A stretch of 64,000 nucleotides of DNA from JAGZHZ01 sp963929865 (GTDB lineage Bacteria > Bacillota > Clostridia > Lachnospirales > Lachnospiraceae): NCBI GenBank assembly GCA_963929865.1, contig CAWVKK010000054.1, positions 16,640 through 80,639 on the forward strand, written 5' to 3'. This document shows, one piece after another, positions 8,040-16,069 of this stretch. Below the pieces are notes generated by a model, which saw only the letters and a program-made list of their open reading frames with translations, did not search any database and was not told the DNA's origin. A program made the translations under genes and the position numbers. Each line of letters starts with the position of its first letter. Positions within the stretch are counted from its first letter, which is position 1.

Positions 8040-8618
8040 TTATTTTCCAAGATGGTAAACCGGCGTTCCCATCTGCCGCGCTTCTTCTTCCTGGTGGGTG
8101 GAAAATAAAAATGTTTTTCCTTTCAGCCTTTTTCTCAGATACCCGATCACCGTTTGTTTTGTATCTGCGTCAAGCCCTGTAAAAGGTTCGTCCATGATCA
8201 CCAGACTGCTTTTCTTTTTCATTGCTCTGACAAGCGCCACGCGCCGCTTCATTCCGCCGCTGAGCTGTCTGACTGGCCGGTGCAGCGATTCCTCGGGCAG
8301 GATCTCGCACAGTTCCTGTTCAATTTCGGTCCTGGACGTTTTTTTTTCACAGACAATCCGCACATTCTCAACTGCGCTGAATTCTTCCAGAAGACGGTCC
8401 TCCTGAAAGACAGCGGAGAGAGAAGCCTTAGAGATTCCCATTATGCTTCCTTCATCCGCTTTTTCCAGTCCGAGCAGAATGCGGAACAGCGTTGTCTTTC
8501 CGCACCCGGAAGGTCCCATCACGCATAACCCATGACCCTTTTCTATTTTCAGGCTGATATGGTCCAAAACCACTTTTCCGTCATATGATTTTACGATTTC
8601 TCTGACTTCCAGACTCAT
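8040..8618 (-). CDS. ABC transporter ATP-binding protein (nitrate/sulfonate/taurine type)
   Basis: A 192-residue ATPase with Walker A GPSGCGKTT (~residues 36-44), signature LSGGMKRR (~118) and Walker B VIMDEP (~140), followed by the H-loop FSTHQ. It is short for the SsuB/TauB group (~240-260) because the C-terminal extension is missing, but all catalytic motifs are present. Its start overlaps the end of the permease gene by 4 bases. It powers import through the adjacent permease. The substrate is unknown; sulfonate, aromatic or thiamin-precursor uptake are all possible for this family. Confidence 0.88.
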   Translation of the reverse strand: MSLEVREIVKSYDGKVVLDHISLKIEKGHGLCVMGPSGCGKTTLFRILLGLEKADEGSIMGISKASLSAVFQEDRLLEEFSAVENVRIVCEKKTSRTEIEQELCEILPEESLHRPVRQLSGGMKRRVALVRAMKKKSSLVIMDEPFTGLDADTKQTVIGYLRKRLKGKTFLFSTHQEEEARQMGTPVYHLGK

Positions 8619-9361
8619 ACGCTTGTTTCCTTTCCCGCAATTCGCTTTAATATCCAGAAAATGACGGTCTCAAACACCGCAGACAAAATCAGCACGGCGG
8701 CTGTCCACGCAAAAAGGTCGGCTGTCTCCAGATAGATTTTAGCCATATAAAGCCGTTCTCCTATCGTGTGGTCCGGCACGCCGATCACTTCCGCCGCAAT
8801 TCCTGACTTCCATGCCATCCCCACGGCTGCTCTGCAGCTTCCCGCAAGATACGGCAGAACAGCGGGGCGGTACAGATACCACAGCTTTCTCCACGCAGAG
8901 ATGTCATACACCTGCGCCATCTCCAGGAGCTTGGCGTCCACGCTGCGCAGTCCTTCTCCTGTCTGAAAATAGATTGCCGGAAATGTCACGGCAAACGAAA
9001 TCGCAACGGATAAATTTTTTGACGTTGTCCAGATCAGCAGCAAAATCACGACGGAGGCGACAGGCACAGTCTTCATCAGCGAGACCACTGGTTCTAAAAT
9101 CTCTCCCAAAATCCAAAAACGCCGCGCCGCCGCCGCGAAAAAGATGCCGAGCACAAAGGCTCCGAAAAATCCGGCGCAGATCCTCAAAAAAGAATTTCCC
9201 GCAGCTTTTAGAAATTCGGTCTCAAAGAGGTTTCTGACAAACGCCTCTGCCGCGTCGATAGGACCGACAATAAAAATCTCGTTTCCAATCCATCTTGCAA
9301 AAATTTCCCACACTAAAATCCACGCTGAAAGAATGACTGCTTTTCTGATCTTTCGGCTCAT
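8615..9361 (-). CDS. ABC transporter permease (SsuC-like)
   Basis: A 248-residue inner-membrane permease of the BPD_transp_1 family with about six hydrophobic segments. The coupling loop EGLRSVDAKLLEMAQVYD is the EAA-type motif that docks on the ATPase, and the GMAWKSGIAAEVIG segment is typical of the SsuC/TauC group. It lies 12 bp downstream of the binding-protein gene and overlaps the ATPase gene by 4 bp, so the three should be one transcript and one complex. Confidence 0.9.
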   Translation of the reverse strand: MSRKIRKAVILSAWILVWEIFARWIGNEIFIVGPIDAAEAFVRNLFETEFLKAAGNSFLRICAGFFGAFVLGIFFAAAARRFWILGEILEPVVSLMKTVPVASVVILLLIWTTSKNLSVAISFAVTFPAIYFQTGEGLRSVDAKLLEMAQVYDISAWRKLWYLYRPAVLPYLAGSCRAAVGMAWKSGIAAEVIGVPDHTIGERLYMAKIYLETADLFAWTAAVLILSAVFETVIFWILKRIAGKETSV

Positions 9362-9373
9362 TCCCTGTTTCCT

Positions 9374-10378
9374 TTATTCAGACAGGCTGATCTGATAGAA
9401 ATCTTCCTCCGGCAGCGCGCCCCCTACCGATTCCGGGTTCAAGCCGTAGAGTACCTCCAGGTATCCGCTAAGCGCTTCTTTCATCTCTTCCCCGGTGATG
9501 CACGTAATGTTGCAGTAAGGAATCGCCTTTTTCGCAATCGCTGCGTTTTCCACAATTCCTGCCCATTCCACCAGGGCTGCTCCTTCTTCCACATTTTCAT
9601 TTATAAATTGTGTCGAGGCCTTGTGGTTCTCTAAAAATTCCGCTGCCGCCTGCGGGTTCTCTTCCAGGAATTCGCTCCGCGCGACAGTAACTCCTGTGAC
9701 CAGGCGGCTTTTTCCGTCCTCATTTAGGAGATCCCATTCTTCTGTCAGATCAAGAACCGTTTTGAGCGCTTCATTTTTCGAAAGCGCAACCGTCGCAAAC
9801 GGCTGCGGCAAAATTCCGACCGCATCCGGCGTCTGCGCTAAAATGGCTGCGACCTCTGCCGCTTCCGATTTATACTCCAGCGTCACTTCCTCCAAAGCGA
9901 TGCCGTTCTCTTCTAAAAGATACTGCAGCACATAGTCCGGCGTCGTTCCTTTTCCTGTCAGGTAGATCGTCTTTCCTCTCAAATCCGCGGCGCTTTCAAT
10001 GGAATCATCTCCTGAGACCGCATACAGCACCCCGAGCGTGTTGATATCGATCACCCGCACTTCCCCTTGCGTCCTCTGGTATAAAATAGACGCTACATTC
10101 GCGGGAATCAAAGCGATATCAAGCTGACCGCTGATCACCTGCGGCAAAAGCTCATCGGCTGCCGTCACCATTGTAAATTCATACGAGTTTTCTGTCTCCC
10201 CCTTTTCGCTTTGATCCATCAGAGAAACCAGCCCCATAGAGGTAGGACCTTTCAGAGCGCCGATGCGCACAGCTGTGTCCTCAGAAGCTTCCGCTGCAAG
10301 CACCGTCATGGAGCTGATCAGCAGTCCGGCTGCTGCCGCAAAGCTTATGCACCTTTTTTTCATGTTTTTCATCTTCAA
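9374..10378 (-). CDS. ABC transporter substrate-binding protein (SsuA/NMT1-like)
   Basis: A 334-residue exported binding protein with a signal peptide of about 28 residues ending near MTVLAAEA. There is no lipobox cysteine, which is unusual for a Firmicute binding protein, so anchoring is unclear. The mature part has the type II periplasmic fold pattern of NMT1/SsuA proteins (ISGQLDIALIPANVAS; GKTIYLTGKGTTPDYVLQYLL). The initiator is probably TTG at 10378, with AGGAGG 7 bases upstream; an in-frame ATG 6 bases later is spaced less well. It is the first gene of the operon behind promoter 10444-10472. Confidence 0.85.
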   Translation of the reverse strand: MKMKNMKKRCISFAAAAGLLISSMTVLAAEASEDTAVRIGALKGPTSMGLVSLMDQSEKGETENSYEFTMVTAADELLPQVISGQLDIALIPANVASILYQRTQGEVRVIDINTLGVLYAVSGDDSIESAADLRGKTIYLTGKGTTPDYVLQYLLEENGIALEEVTLEYKSEAAEVAAILAQTPDAVGILPQPFATVALSKNEALKTVLDLTEEWDLLNEDGKSRLVTGVTVARSEFLEENPQAAAEFLENHKASTQFINENVEEGAALVEWAGIVENAAIAKKAIPYCNITCITGEEMKEALSGYLEVLYGLNPESVGGALPEEDFYQISLSE

Positions 10379-10443
10379 TCTTACACCTCCTGATTCGCAG
10401 GGCGGCTTTTTTACGCCGTCATGCCTGTCACATTTTGATTTTT

Positions 10444-10472
10444 ATTATAGCGGATTTCCGAAAAAGAATCAA
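10444..10472 (-). promoter_or_regulatory. Sigma-A promoter of the ABC transporter operon
   Basis: On the minus strand TTGATT and a perfect TATAAT are separated by 17 bases, with the leader running ~60 nt to the binding-protein gene. No riboswitch was recognised in the leader. Confidence 0.75.
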
Positions 10473-10531
10473 CGCGCGCTGTCTTTCCTTTTTTAACGCA
10501 GAAAAGGCAGTATGCCGCTTTTTGGAAATAC

Positions 10532-10573
10532 AAAAAAACACCGTCCCCACAGCTTATATCTGCAAAAACAGTG
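10532..10573 (-). terminator. Terminator downstream of tRNA-Lys
   Basis: A six-pair stem (CACTGT/ACGGTG, with one G-U pair) is followed by seven T residues on the minus strand, just beyond the 3' end of the tRNA. Confidence 0.65.
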
Positions 10574-10581
10574 CTTTTACG

Positions 10582-10654
10582 TGCGCCTTCAGGGGCTCGA
10601 ACCCTGGACACCCTGATTAAGAGTCAGGTGCTCTACCAACTGAGCTAAAGGCGC
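10582..10654 (-). tRNA. tRNA-Lys (anticodon CUU)
   Basis: The 73 nt cloverleaf has acceptor stem GCGCCTT/AAGGCGC, D-arm AGCTCAGTTGGTAGAGC, anticodon arm CCTGA-CTCTTAA-TCAGG and T-arm GTTCGAGCC. The anticodon CTT reads AAG. The 3' CCA is not encoded. Confidence 0.97.
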
Positions 10655-10681
10655 TTGAGCTATTTATTTAACGCATGAGTT

Positions 10682-10710
10682 ATTATATTATAGTTTTTTT
10701 AAAAATGCAA
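10682..10710 (-). promoter_or_regulatory. Promoter of tRNA-Lys
   Basis: TTGCAT and TATAAT are separated by 17 bases on the minus strand, ~28 bp upstream of the mature tRNA 5' end. Confidence 0.75.
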
Positions 10711-10825
10711 GTACTTTTTTACAAATTTCTACATTTTTTTTATTTTCTCTGATCCTGCCCGGCAAGACCAGAGAAAAAGCCGGGATTTCCTGCCGCGCGC
10801 CTCGCAGGCGCCGCTAGTCAGCGCG

Positions 10826-10990
10826 TCATTTTTTTTTATCCTTCGTCTCTTTTTTCTTCCGGTCTGGGCTGAGCGTTTTTTTTACTTCCTCAAAGGATTT
10901 CCAGATGTTGACTGCCTGCTGATCGATCGCCGGTCTGTCATACGACAGCTGCTTGAGAATTTCTTTAAAATTGCGCCTTCTTTTCTGCAT
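10826..10990 (-). CDS. Small basic hypothetical protein (54 residues)
   Basis: A short frame starts at ATG 10990 and ends with TGA at 10826. It encodes a highly basic protein with an RRRNFKEIL start and a lysine-rich tail (DRKKKETKDKKK). An AAAGG site lies ~10 bases upstream of the ATG. It follows trmB by 65 bp on the same strand and could be cotranscribed. The amphipathic middle (AVNIWKSFEEVKKTL) and charged ends look protein-like, but no family is recognised. The high charge suggests a nucleic-acid or ribosome contact, which is only an inference. Confidence 0.6.
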   Translation of the reverse strand: MQKRRRNFKEILKQLSYDRPAIDQQAVNIWKSFEEVKKTLSPDRKKKETKDKKK

Positions 10991-11055
10991 CGTCTTATGC
11001 CTTTTTCGTCCTTTTTATTATCCCTATGCAGAAATTTTTGTTTTCTTTCCAGTTT

Positions 11056-11709
11056 TTATCTGCTCTTTGACCGGCTGATGACCATTTTGCAGATCGGATT
11101 CCCCTGAGAGGAAAATCGCTCCTCATACTCTGTCATGATATTTCCCTCCATCATTTCGGGGTCGCTGTGAAGATCAAACGTACATTGTTCCAATGTCCAC
11201 CCGGCTTCTTTTACCTCCTCGAGAGCAAACCGGAACAGATCCTGATTGTCCGTCTTAAATTCCACTTTCCCTTCCGGAACGAGAATGGCGTCATACCGTC
11301 TCAGAAACTCTCTGGATGGCAGGCGTCTTTTCGCGTGGCGGTCTTTTGGCCATGGATCGGAAAAATTCAGATAAATGCCCGCCACTTCTCCCTGTGCGAA
11401 TATTTTCTCCAAATCTTCGGCATCCATTCTCAAAAAATATAAATTTTTCTGTTCTTTGAACTGCTCTCTCTTTTCCAGAGCCCTCAAGAGGACGCTGGAA
11501 TACTTTTCAATTCCGACAAAATTTTTGTCGGGGTTTTCGAGGGCAAGCTGCGTGATGAATTTTCCTTTTCCCATCCCCACTTCAATATAGATCGGTCTGC
11601 TGTTTCCAAAAATCTCCGCCCATCTGCCTCTTGCGTCTTCCATATCGTGGATGACATATTCGCTTGCTCCAATCACTTCTCTTGATCCCGGGATATTTCT
11701 CAGTCTCAT
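11056..11709 (-). CDS. trmB: tRNA (guanine-N7-)-methyltransferase
   Basis: This 217-residue SAM-dependent enzyme makes m7G46 in the variable loop of tRNAs. It shows the SAM loop EVGMGKGKFI (~residues 43-52), an acidic strand end VGIEKYSS and the family signature NFSDPWPKDRHAKRRL (~114-129). Length and motif order match the family. A promoter with TTGACA, a 16-base spacer and TATGAT lies ~55 bp upstream. The small ORF at 10826-10990 follows on the same strand. Confidence 0.95.
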   Translation of the reverse strand: MRLRNIPGSREVIGASEYVIHDMEDARGRWAEIFGNSRPIYIEVGMGKGKFITQLALENPDKNFVGIEKYSSVLLRALEKREQFKEQKNLYFLRMDAEDLEKIFAQGEVAGIYLNFSDPWPKDRHAKRRLPSREFLRRYDAILVPEGKVEFKTDNQDLFRFALEEVKEAGWTLEQCTFDLHSDPEMMEGNIMTEYEERFSSQGNPICKMVISRSKSR

Positions 11710-11763
11710 TTTTTGTCTCCTGTTCTGTGCTGAATTTTTCTCTTGATTTTGGCATCTATTCTA

Positions 11764-11791
11764 ATCATATTCTTTTTACAAAAACTGTCAA
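11764..11791 (-). promoter_or_regulatory. Promoter of trmB
   Basis: A perfect TTGACA (minus strand, 11786-11791) and TATGAT (11764-11769) are separated by 16 bases. Confidence 0.7.
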
Positions 11792-11870
11792 GAAAAATTG
11801 TGACATTTCATGCGGCGCGCTCTGTCTTTGTCTCTCTTTTATAGGCACTTTCCATAATTTTTTCTCATAA

Positions 11871-11892
11871 GAAAAAAATTTTTTTCTATAGC
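11871..11892. repeat. AT-rich palindromic repeat, copy 2
   Basis: GAAAAAAATTTTTTTC followed by TATAGC lies ~50 bp upstream of the first V-ATPase gene. Twenty bases (11873-11892) are identical to 6457-6476. It may be part of the operon promoter/UP region; no confident -35/-10 pair could be assigned. Confidence 0.5.
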
Positions 11893-11942
11893 ATTTTTCC
11901 TATAAAGGTGTAAAATAATAAAAAGCAAAGGAGGGAAAAAAA

Positions 11943-12254
11943 ATGGATCAAATTATCAGTAAGTTATCTGAGATTGAAGTTGCATCCGCCCGCATCGTCG
12001 ACAGTGCCGCCACGGACACGAAAAAGCTCGATGATCAGCTCAAACAGAGGATCGCAGCTTATGACCGCGCAGAAGATCAAAAAATGACTGATACTCTTTC
12101 TCAGCTAAGGGAACAGCTTGCCAGGGATATGGAAGAAAATCTAAAGGATCTCAGGCAGCATACTGAGACGGCAATCGAAACCATCACACAGATCTTCGAA
12201 AAGCAGCATGAAAAACTTGCGGATAAAATTCTGAACGATTTAATTAGGATGTGA
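11943..12254 (+). CDS. V-type ATPase peripheral-stalk subunit, AhaH/NtpF (G/H)-like
   Basis: A 103-residue, almost entirely helical protein rich in K, E, D and Q with heptad patterns (KKLDDQLKQRIAAYDRAEDQ...), as in the coiled-coil H/G stalk subunit that pairs with subunit E. AAAGGAGGG precedes the ATG. It is the first gene of the nine-gene V-ATPase operon and lies 4 bp before subunit C. Sequence conservation in this family is low, so the call rests on coiled-coil character and position. Confidence 0.72.
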   Translation: MDQIISKLSEIEVASARIVDSAATDTKKLDDQLKQRIAAYDRAEDQKMTDTLSQLREQLARDMEENLKDLRQHTETAIETITQIFEKQHEKLADKILNDLIRM

Positions 12255-12258
12255 AATT

Positions 12259-13296
12259 ATGGGACAACTACTAGCCTACAGCGGTACAGCGACTAAAATT
12301 CGCGCTATGCACAGCCATCTTTTTACAAACGAAGAGTATGAAGAGCTTGCCCATCTCTCTACCGTTACAGAGGCGCTTGGGTATATACGGCGTCATCCCG
12401 GATACGACAACGTATTTCTGGGGCGCGAGGAATCTACCCTGCACCGCGGCGAGATTGAAAGAATGCTGACAAATTCTATCTATATGGCATTTCAGAAAAT
12501 TTACCGTTTTGCCAGTATTTATCAGAGAAAATTTTTGACTCTGTATTTTCAGAGATATGAATTAGTCGTTTTAAAAAATTGTATGCGTTCTATTTTTGAT
12601 CATCGGCTTTTTGACCTTGATCTTACTATTTTTCAAAAATTTTTTGATCAGCATTCAAAAATCAATATCTCCGCTCTCGCTTCGTGTGAGACTATGGAAG
12701 AATTTATCGCCTCTTTAAAGGATTCTGTGTATTACGGCTGTCTTTTAAAGGTTTCTGAGCAGTCTTCTCCCACTTTATGGGACTACGAAATGGCTCTCGA
12801 TCTCTTCTATTTTACTTCTTTTTGGAAGCAGAAAGACAAGATTTTAAAGGGAGCCCCTCTAAAAATTTTTACGGAAGCATACGGCACAAAAATGGATCTC
12901 TTAAATATTGACTGGATTTACCGCTCCAAGCATTTCTTTCAGATGTCTGCTTCGGAAATTTACGCTATTTTGATTCCGATTCACTATCATTTAAAGAAAG
13001 AAGATATCAAGAGAATGGTGGAGGCGCCGGAAAGCAAAGATTTCCAGGAAGCTCTCTCCAAAACATATTATGCGGTCCGTTATCCCGGATATGGCGTCCA
13101 GTCCATAGAACCGATGTACAACATAATCCGTCATAAGGTTCAGAGGGACCACGCGCGGCGCAATCCCTACTCGATCGCCGTGATTATCTCTTATCTCTTT
13201 GAGAAAGAGCATGAGGTTGACCGGCTGACGACTGCTCTTGAGTGTATCCGGTATGGCATTTCGCCGTCTGAGACACTCAAATATATTATTTATTAG
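12259..13296 (+). CDS. ntpC: V-type ATP synthase subunit C
   Basis: This 345-residue subunit d/C homologue caps the rotor at the membrane and couples the central stalk to the K ring. It opens with LLAYSGTATKIRAMHSHLFT and has the family's helical repeats and LKNCMRSIFDHR-type segments. The length is normal (~330-350). It precedes subunit I by 18 bp with an AAAGGAGG site. In many operons C sits after E; here it is placed before I. Confidence 0.88.
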   Translation: MGQLLAYSGTATKIRAMHSHLFTNEEYEELAHLSTVTEALGYIRRHPGYDNVFLGREESTLHRGEIERMLTNSIYMAFQKIYRFASIYQRKFLTLYFQRYELVVLKNCMRSIFDHRLFDLDLTIFQKFFDQHSKINISALASCETMEEFIASLKDSVYYGCLLKVSEQSSPTLWDYEMALDLFYFTSFWKQKDKILKGAPLKIFTEAYGTKMDLLNIDWIYRSKHFFQMSASEIYAILIPIHYHLKKEDIKRMVEAPESKDFQEALSKTYYAVRYPGYGVQSIEPMYNIIRHKVQRDHARRNPYSIAVIISYLFEKEHEVDRLTTALECIRYGISPSETLKYIIY

Positions 13297-13314
13297 CAAA
13301 GGAGGTGTGTACCC

Positions 13315-15261
13315 ATGATTGTAAAAATGAAATTTTTGAGCATTACTGGTCCGCGCGACGATATTGACCGCGTGGTAGATCAGTATCTTTCAAAATATGA
13401 AATTCATCTGGAAAATGCTCTTTCCAAGTTAAACACGGTAGAGCATCTTCGTCCCTATATGGAGGCAAATCCATACCGGGAGCTGCTCTCTAAGGCGGAA
13501 TCCTTCTGCAGACAGATCTCTGTTTCTGATGAGGAGATCAGCGCTTCCAAACCATGCTCCAGGGAACAGGCCCAAGAGCTGATACAATCGCTTGATACAC
13601 AAATCAATTCCATCTATGAACAAAAGAATGAGCTGGAGAGCCAGATTGAGGAGGCAAAGGCGTCTCTTGCCAGAATTCTGCCTTTTTCTTCTTTTGATTT
13701 TGATCTTCACACCCTTTTGGGATTTCGATTTATCAGTCTGCGTTTTGGAAAAATTGAGCATGAATATTATTCCAAGCTGCAGAAGTACATTTATGACGAC
13801 CTCGACACAATCTTCTTCAATTGTTATGCCGATAAACGCTATGTCTGGGGCGTCTATTTTGTCCCCTCCGGTCAGGCTGAAAAGATTGACGCGGTCTATT
13901 CGTCCATGCATTTTGAGCGCACTTATATCCCGGACTGCTATAACGGCACCCCAAAGCAGGCGTGCGATGATCTGAAGGCAAAGATCCGCTCTTTGGAGAA
14001 TCAGATTGCGGACTATGACAAAAAGGTGTCCGCGATCCTGATGAAGGATAGAGACGGTCTGATGTCCGCAAAGGCAAAGATTGAAAAATTGTTCGTCAAT
14101 TTTGACGTCAGAAAGCTTGCCGCATGTACGACGGCAAAGGACAAACAGCAGATTTTCTATATTTTGTGCGGCTGGATGGCGCAGGAGGACGCGGTCGCTT
14201 TTCAGAAGGATATCGAAAACGACGATAATATCTTCTGCATCTTGGAGGACGACGATACCACGACTGTCGACCAGCCTCCCACAAAGCTGAAAAATCCGAA
14301 AATCTTTAAACCGTTTGAAATGTTTATCCGCATGTATGGTCTTCCGTCCTACAATGAGATTGACCCTACCGTTTTTGTCGGTTTAACGTATGCCTTTATC
14401 TTCGGCGCCATGTTCGGCGACGTAGGACAGGGGCTGCTGCTTGCTGTGGGCGGTTTTCTCCTGTATCGCTTTAAGAAGATCAGTCTTGCCGCCATTATCA
14501 GCTGCGCCGGAGTCTTTTCCACAATATTTGGTTTTCTCTTCGGCAGTGTGTTCGGATTTGAGGATGTGATTGAACCGCTTTGGCTAAGACCGGTCAACCA
14601 TATGACCACCATCCCGTTTATCGGCAAGCTGAACACCGTATTTATTGTGGCAATCGCTTTTGGTATGATCCTGATTTTAATCACGATGATCTTCCATATC
14701 ATCAACGGCTTAAAGTCGAAGGACGTGGAAAATACCTGGTTTGACACGAATGGTCTCGCCGGATTTGTCTTTTACGGGGCGGTTGTGGCATCGATTGTTC
14801 TTTTGCTGACAGGACATACTCTTCCAGCCGGAATTGTGATGGTGATCATGTTCGGCGTTCCGCTGCTTTTGATCGCTCTTAAAGAGCCTCTGAGCAAATT
14901 TGTGCAGAAGCGCGCCGATTACATGCCCAAGCAGAAAGGAATGTTTGTCGTACAGACCTTTTTCGAACTGTTTGAAGTGCTGCTGAGCTATTTTTCCAAC
15001 ACGCTCTCTTTCGTCCGTATCGGCGCGTTCGCCGTCAGCCACGCGGCCATGATGGAGGTCGTTCTGATGCTTGCCGGCGCGGAAAACGGAGCTTCTCCAA
15101 ACTGGATTGTCATTGTTCTGGGCAACCTGTTTGTCTGCGGCATGGAGGGCTTAATCGTCGGCATTCAGGTGCTGCGTCTGGAATATTACGAGATGTTCAG
15201 CCGTTTCTATCACGGAACAGGTCATGAATTTCAGCCGTTTGGAAAAAAACTTACTAAATAA
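13315..15261 (+). CDS. ntpI: V-type ATP synthase subunit I
   Basis: A 648-residue stator subunit. The N-terminal ~330 residues are cytoplasmic and coiled-coil rich (LIQSLDTQINSIYEQKNELESQIEE). The C-terminal half has seven to eight membrane spans containing the conserved FGAMFGDVGQGLLLAVGG, LSFVRIGAFAVSHAAMMEV and HGTGHEFQPFGKK segments, with the arginine (VRIG) that works at the ion-channel/rotor interface. It forms the ion half-channels next to the K ring. A good AGGAGGTG site precedes the ATG. Confidence 0.93.
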   Translation: MIVKMKFLSITGPRDDIDRVVDQYLSKYEIHLENALSKLNTVEHLRPYMEANPYRELLSKAESFCRQISVSDEEISASKPCSREQAQELIQSLDTQINSIYEQKNELESQIEEAKASLARILPFSSFDFDLHTLLGFRFISLRFGKIEHEYYSKLQKYIYDDLDTIFFNCYADKRYVWGVYFVPSGQAEKIDAVYSSMHFERTYIPDCYNGTPKQACDDLKAKIRSLENQIADYDKKVSAILMKDRDGLMSAKAKIEKLFVNFDVRKLAACTTAKDKQQIFYILCGWMAQEDAVAFQKDIENDDNIFCILEDDDTTTVDQPPTKLKNPKIFKPFEMFIRMYGLPSYNEIDPTVFVGLTYAFIFGAMFGDVGQGLLLAVGGFLLYRFKKISLAAIISCAGVFSTIFGFLFGSVFGFEDVIEPLWLRPVNHMTTIPFIGKLNTVFIVAIAFGMILILITMIFHIINGLKSKDVENTWFDTNGLAGFVFYGAVVASIVLLLTGHTLPAGIVMVIMFGVPLLLIALKEPLSKFVQKRADYMPKQKGMFVVQTFFELFEVLLSYFSNTLSFVRIGAFAVSHAAMMEVVLMLAGAENGASPNWIVIVLGNLFVCGMEGLIVGIQVLRLEYYEMFSRFYHGTGHEFQPFGKKLTK

Positions 15262-15291
15262 TTTTGATTTTTAAACCAGGAGGAAAAAAAT

Positions 15292-15738
15292 ATGAATACT
15301 CTTACACAGGTAACCCTCGTCATCGCACTGATTCTCAGTATTTTCCTGCCGTTCGGCGCTTTTTTGATGGGCAGGCAGACACGCGGAAGATATAAGGCTT
15401 CTCTGGCTGTCAATGTCTTCTTTTTCTTCGGAACTTTGATCCTTGCTAATGTGATTTCCCTCACAGGCGGCGCCTCCAGTGTAATGGCTGCGGAAGAGGC
15501 CGCTGTGTCTGCGTCAGGCGGTATTTCTACCGGTCTTGGATATCTCGCCGCTGCTCTCGTCACAGGTTTGTCTTGTATCGGCGGCGGTATTGCAGTTGCT
15601 AGCGCTGCAAGTGCTGCTCTCGGCGCCATCAGTGAGGACCAGAGTATTCTTGGTAAATCCCTTATTTTCGTAGGTCTTGCCGAAGGTGTCGCTCTGTACG
15701 GACTGATCATTTCCTTTATGATCTTAGGTCAGTTATAA
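15292..15738 (+). CDS. ntpK: V-type ATP synthase subunit K (rotor ring)
   Basis: A 148-residue proteolipid with four membrane segments. The second half is the canonical c-type hairpin: GLGYLAAALVTGLSCIGGGIAVASAASAALGAISED, then GLAEGVALYGLIISF with the ion-binding Glu at ~131. The first hairpin (residues ~4-60) lacks an acidic residue and has a basic loop (GRQTRGRYK), so each subunit should carry one ion site. Whether the ion is Na+ or H+ cannot be read safely. A strong AGGAGG site fits the high copy number needed for the ring. Confidence 0.9.
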   Translation: MNTLTQVTLVIALILSIFLPFGAFLMGRQTRGRYKASLAVNVFFFFGTLILANVISLTGGASSVMAAEEAAVSASGGISTGLGYLAAALVTGLSCIGGGIAVASAASAALGAISEDQSILGKSLIFVGLAEGVALYGLIISFMILGQL

Positions 15739-15746
15739 TTTCATCT

Positions 15747-16055
15747 ATGAAAATGTATCTCATCAGCGACAATGTCGACACATATACCGGAATGCGGCTA
15801 GCAGGCGTAGAGGGCTGTGTTGTACATGAGCGTCAGGCGCTCAAAGAAGCGCTGGAACGCACTATTGCAGACAAATCAATCGGAATTATTCTCCTTACGG
15901 AAAGGTTCGGACGGGAGTTTCCCGATATTATCGATGATGTAAAGTTAAACCGAAAGCTTCCTCTGATCGTTGAAATTCCTGACCGTCACGGTACCGGAAG
16001 GAAACCGAACTTTATCACGGATTACGTCAACGAGGCGATCGGTATAAAATTGTAA
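15747..16055 (+). CDS. ntpG: V-type ATP synthase subunit F
   Basis: The 102-residue central-stalk subunit F has the Rossmann-like pattern MYLISDNVDTYTGMRLAGVEG, then GIILLTERFGREFPDII and PLIVEIPDR. It binds subunit D in the rotor axle. It starts 8 bp after ntpK, and no ribosome site is visible before the ATG, in contrast to the strong site of ntpK. This may keep its expression far below that of the multi-copy K ring. Confidence 0.9.
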   Translation: MKMYLISDNVDTYTGMRLAGVEGCVVHERQALKEALERTIADKSIGIILLTERFGREFPDIIDDVKLNRKLPLIVEIPDRHGTGRKPNFITDYVNEAIGIKL

Positions 16056-16069
16056 AGAAGGTGACAGTC

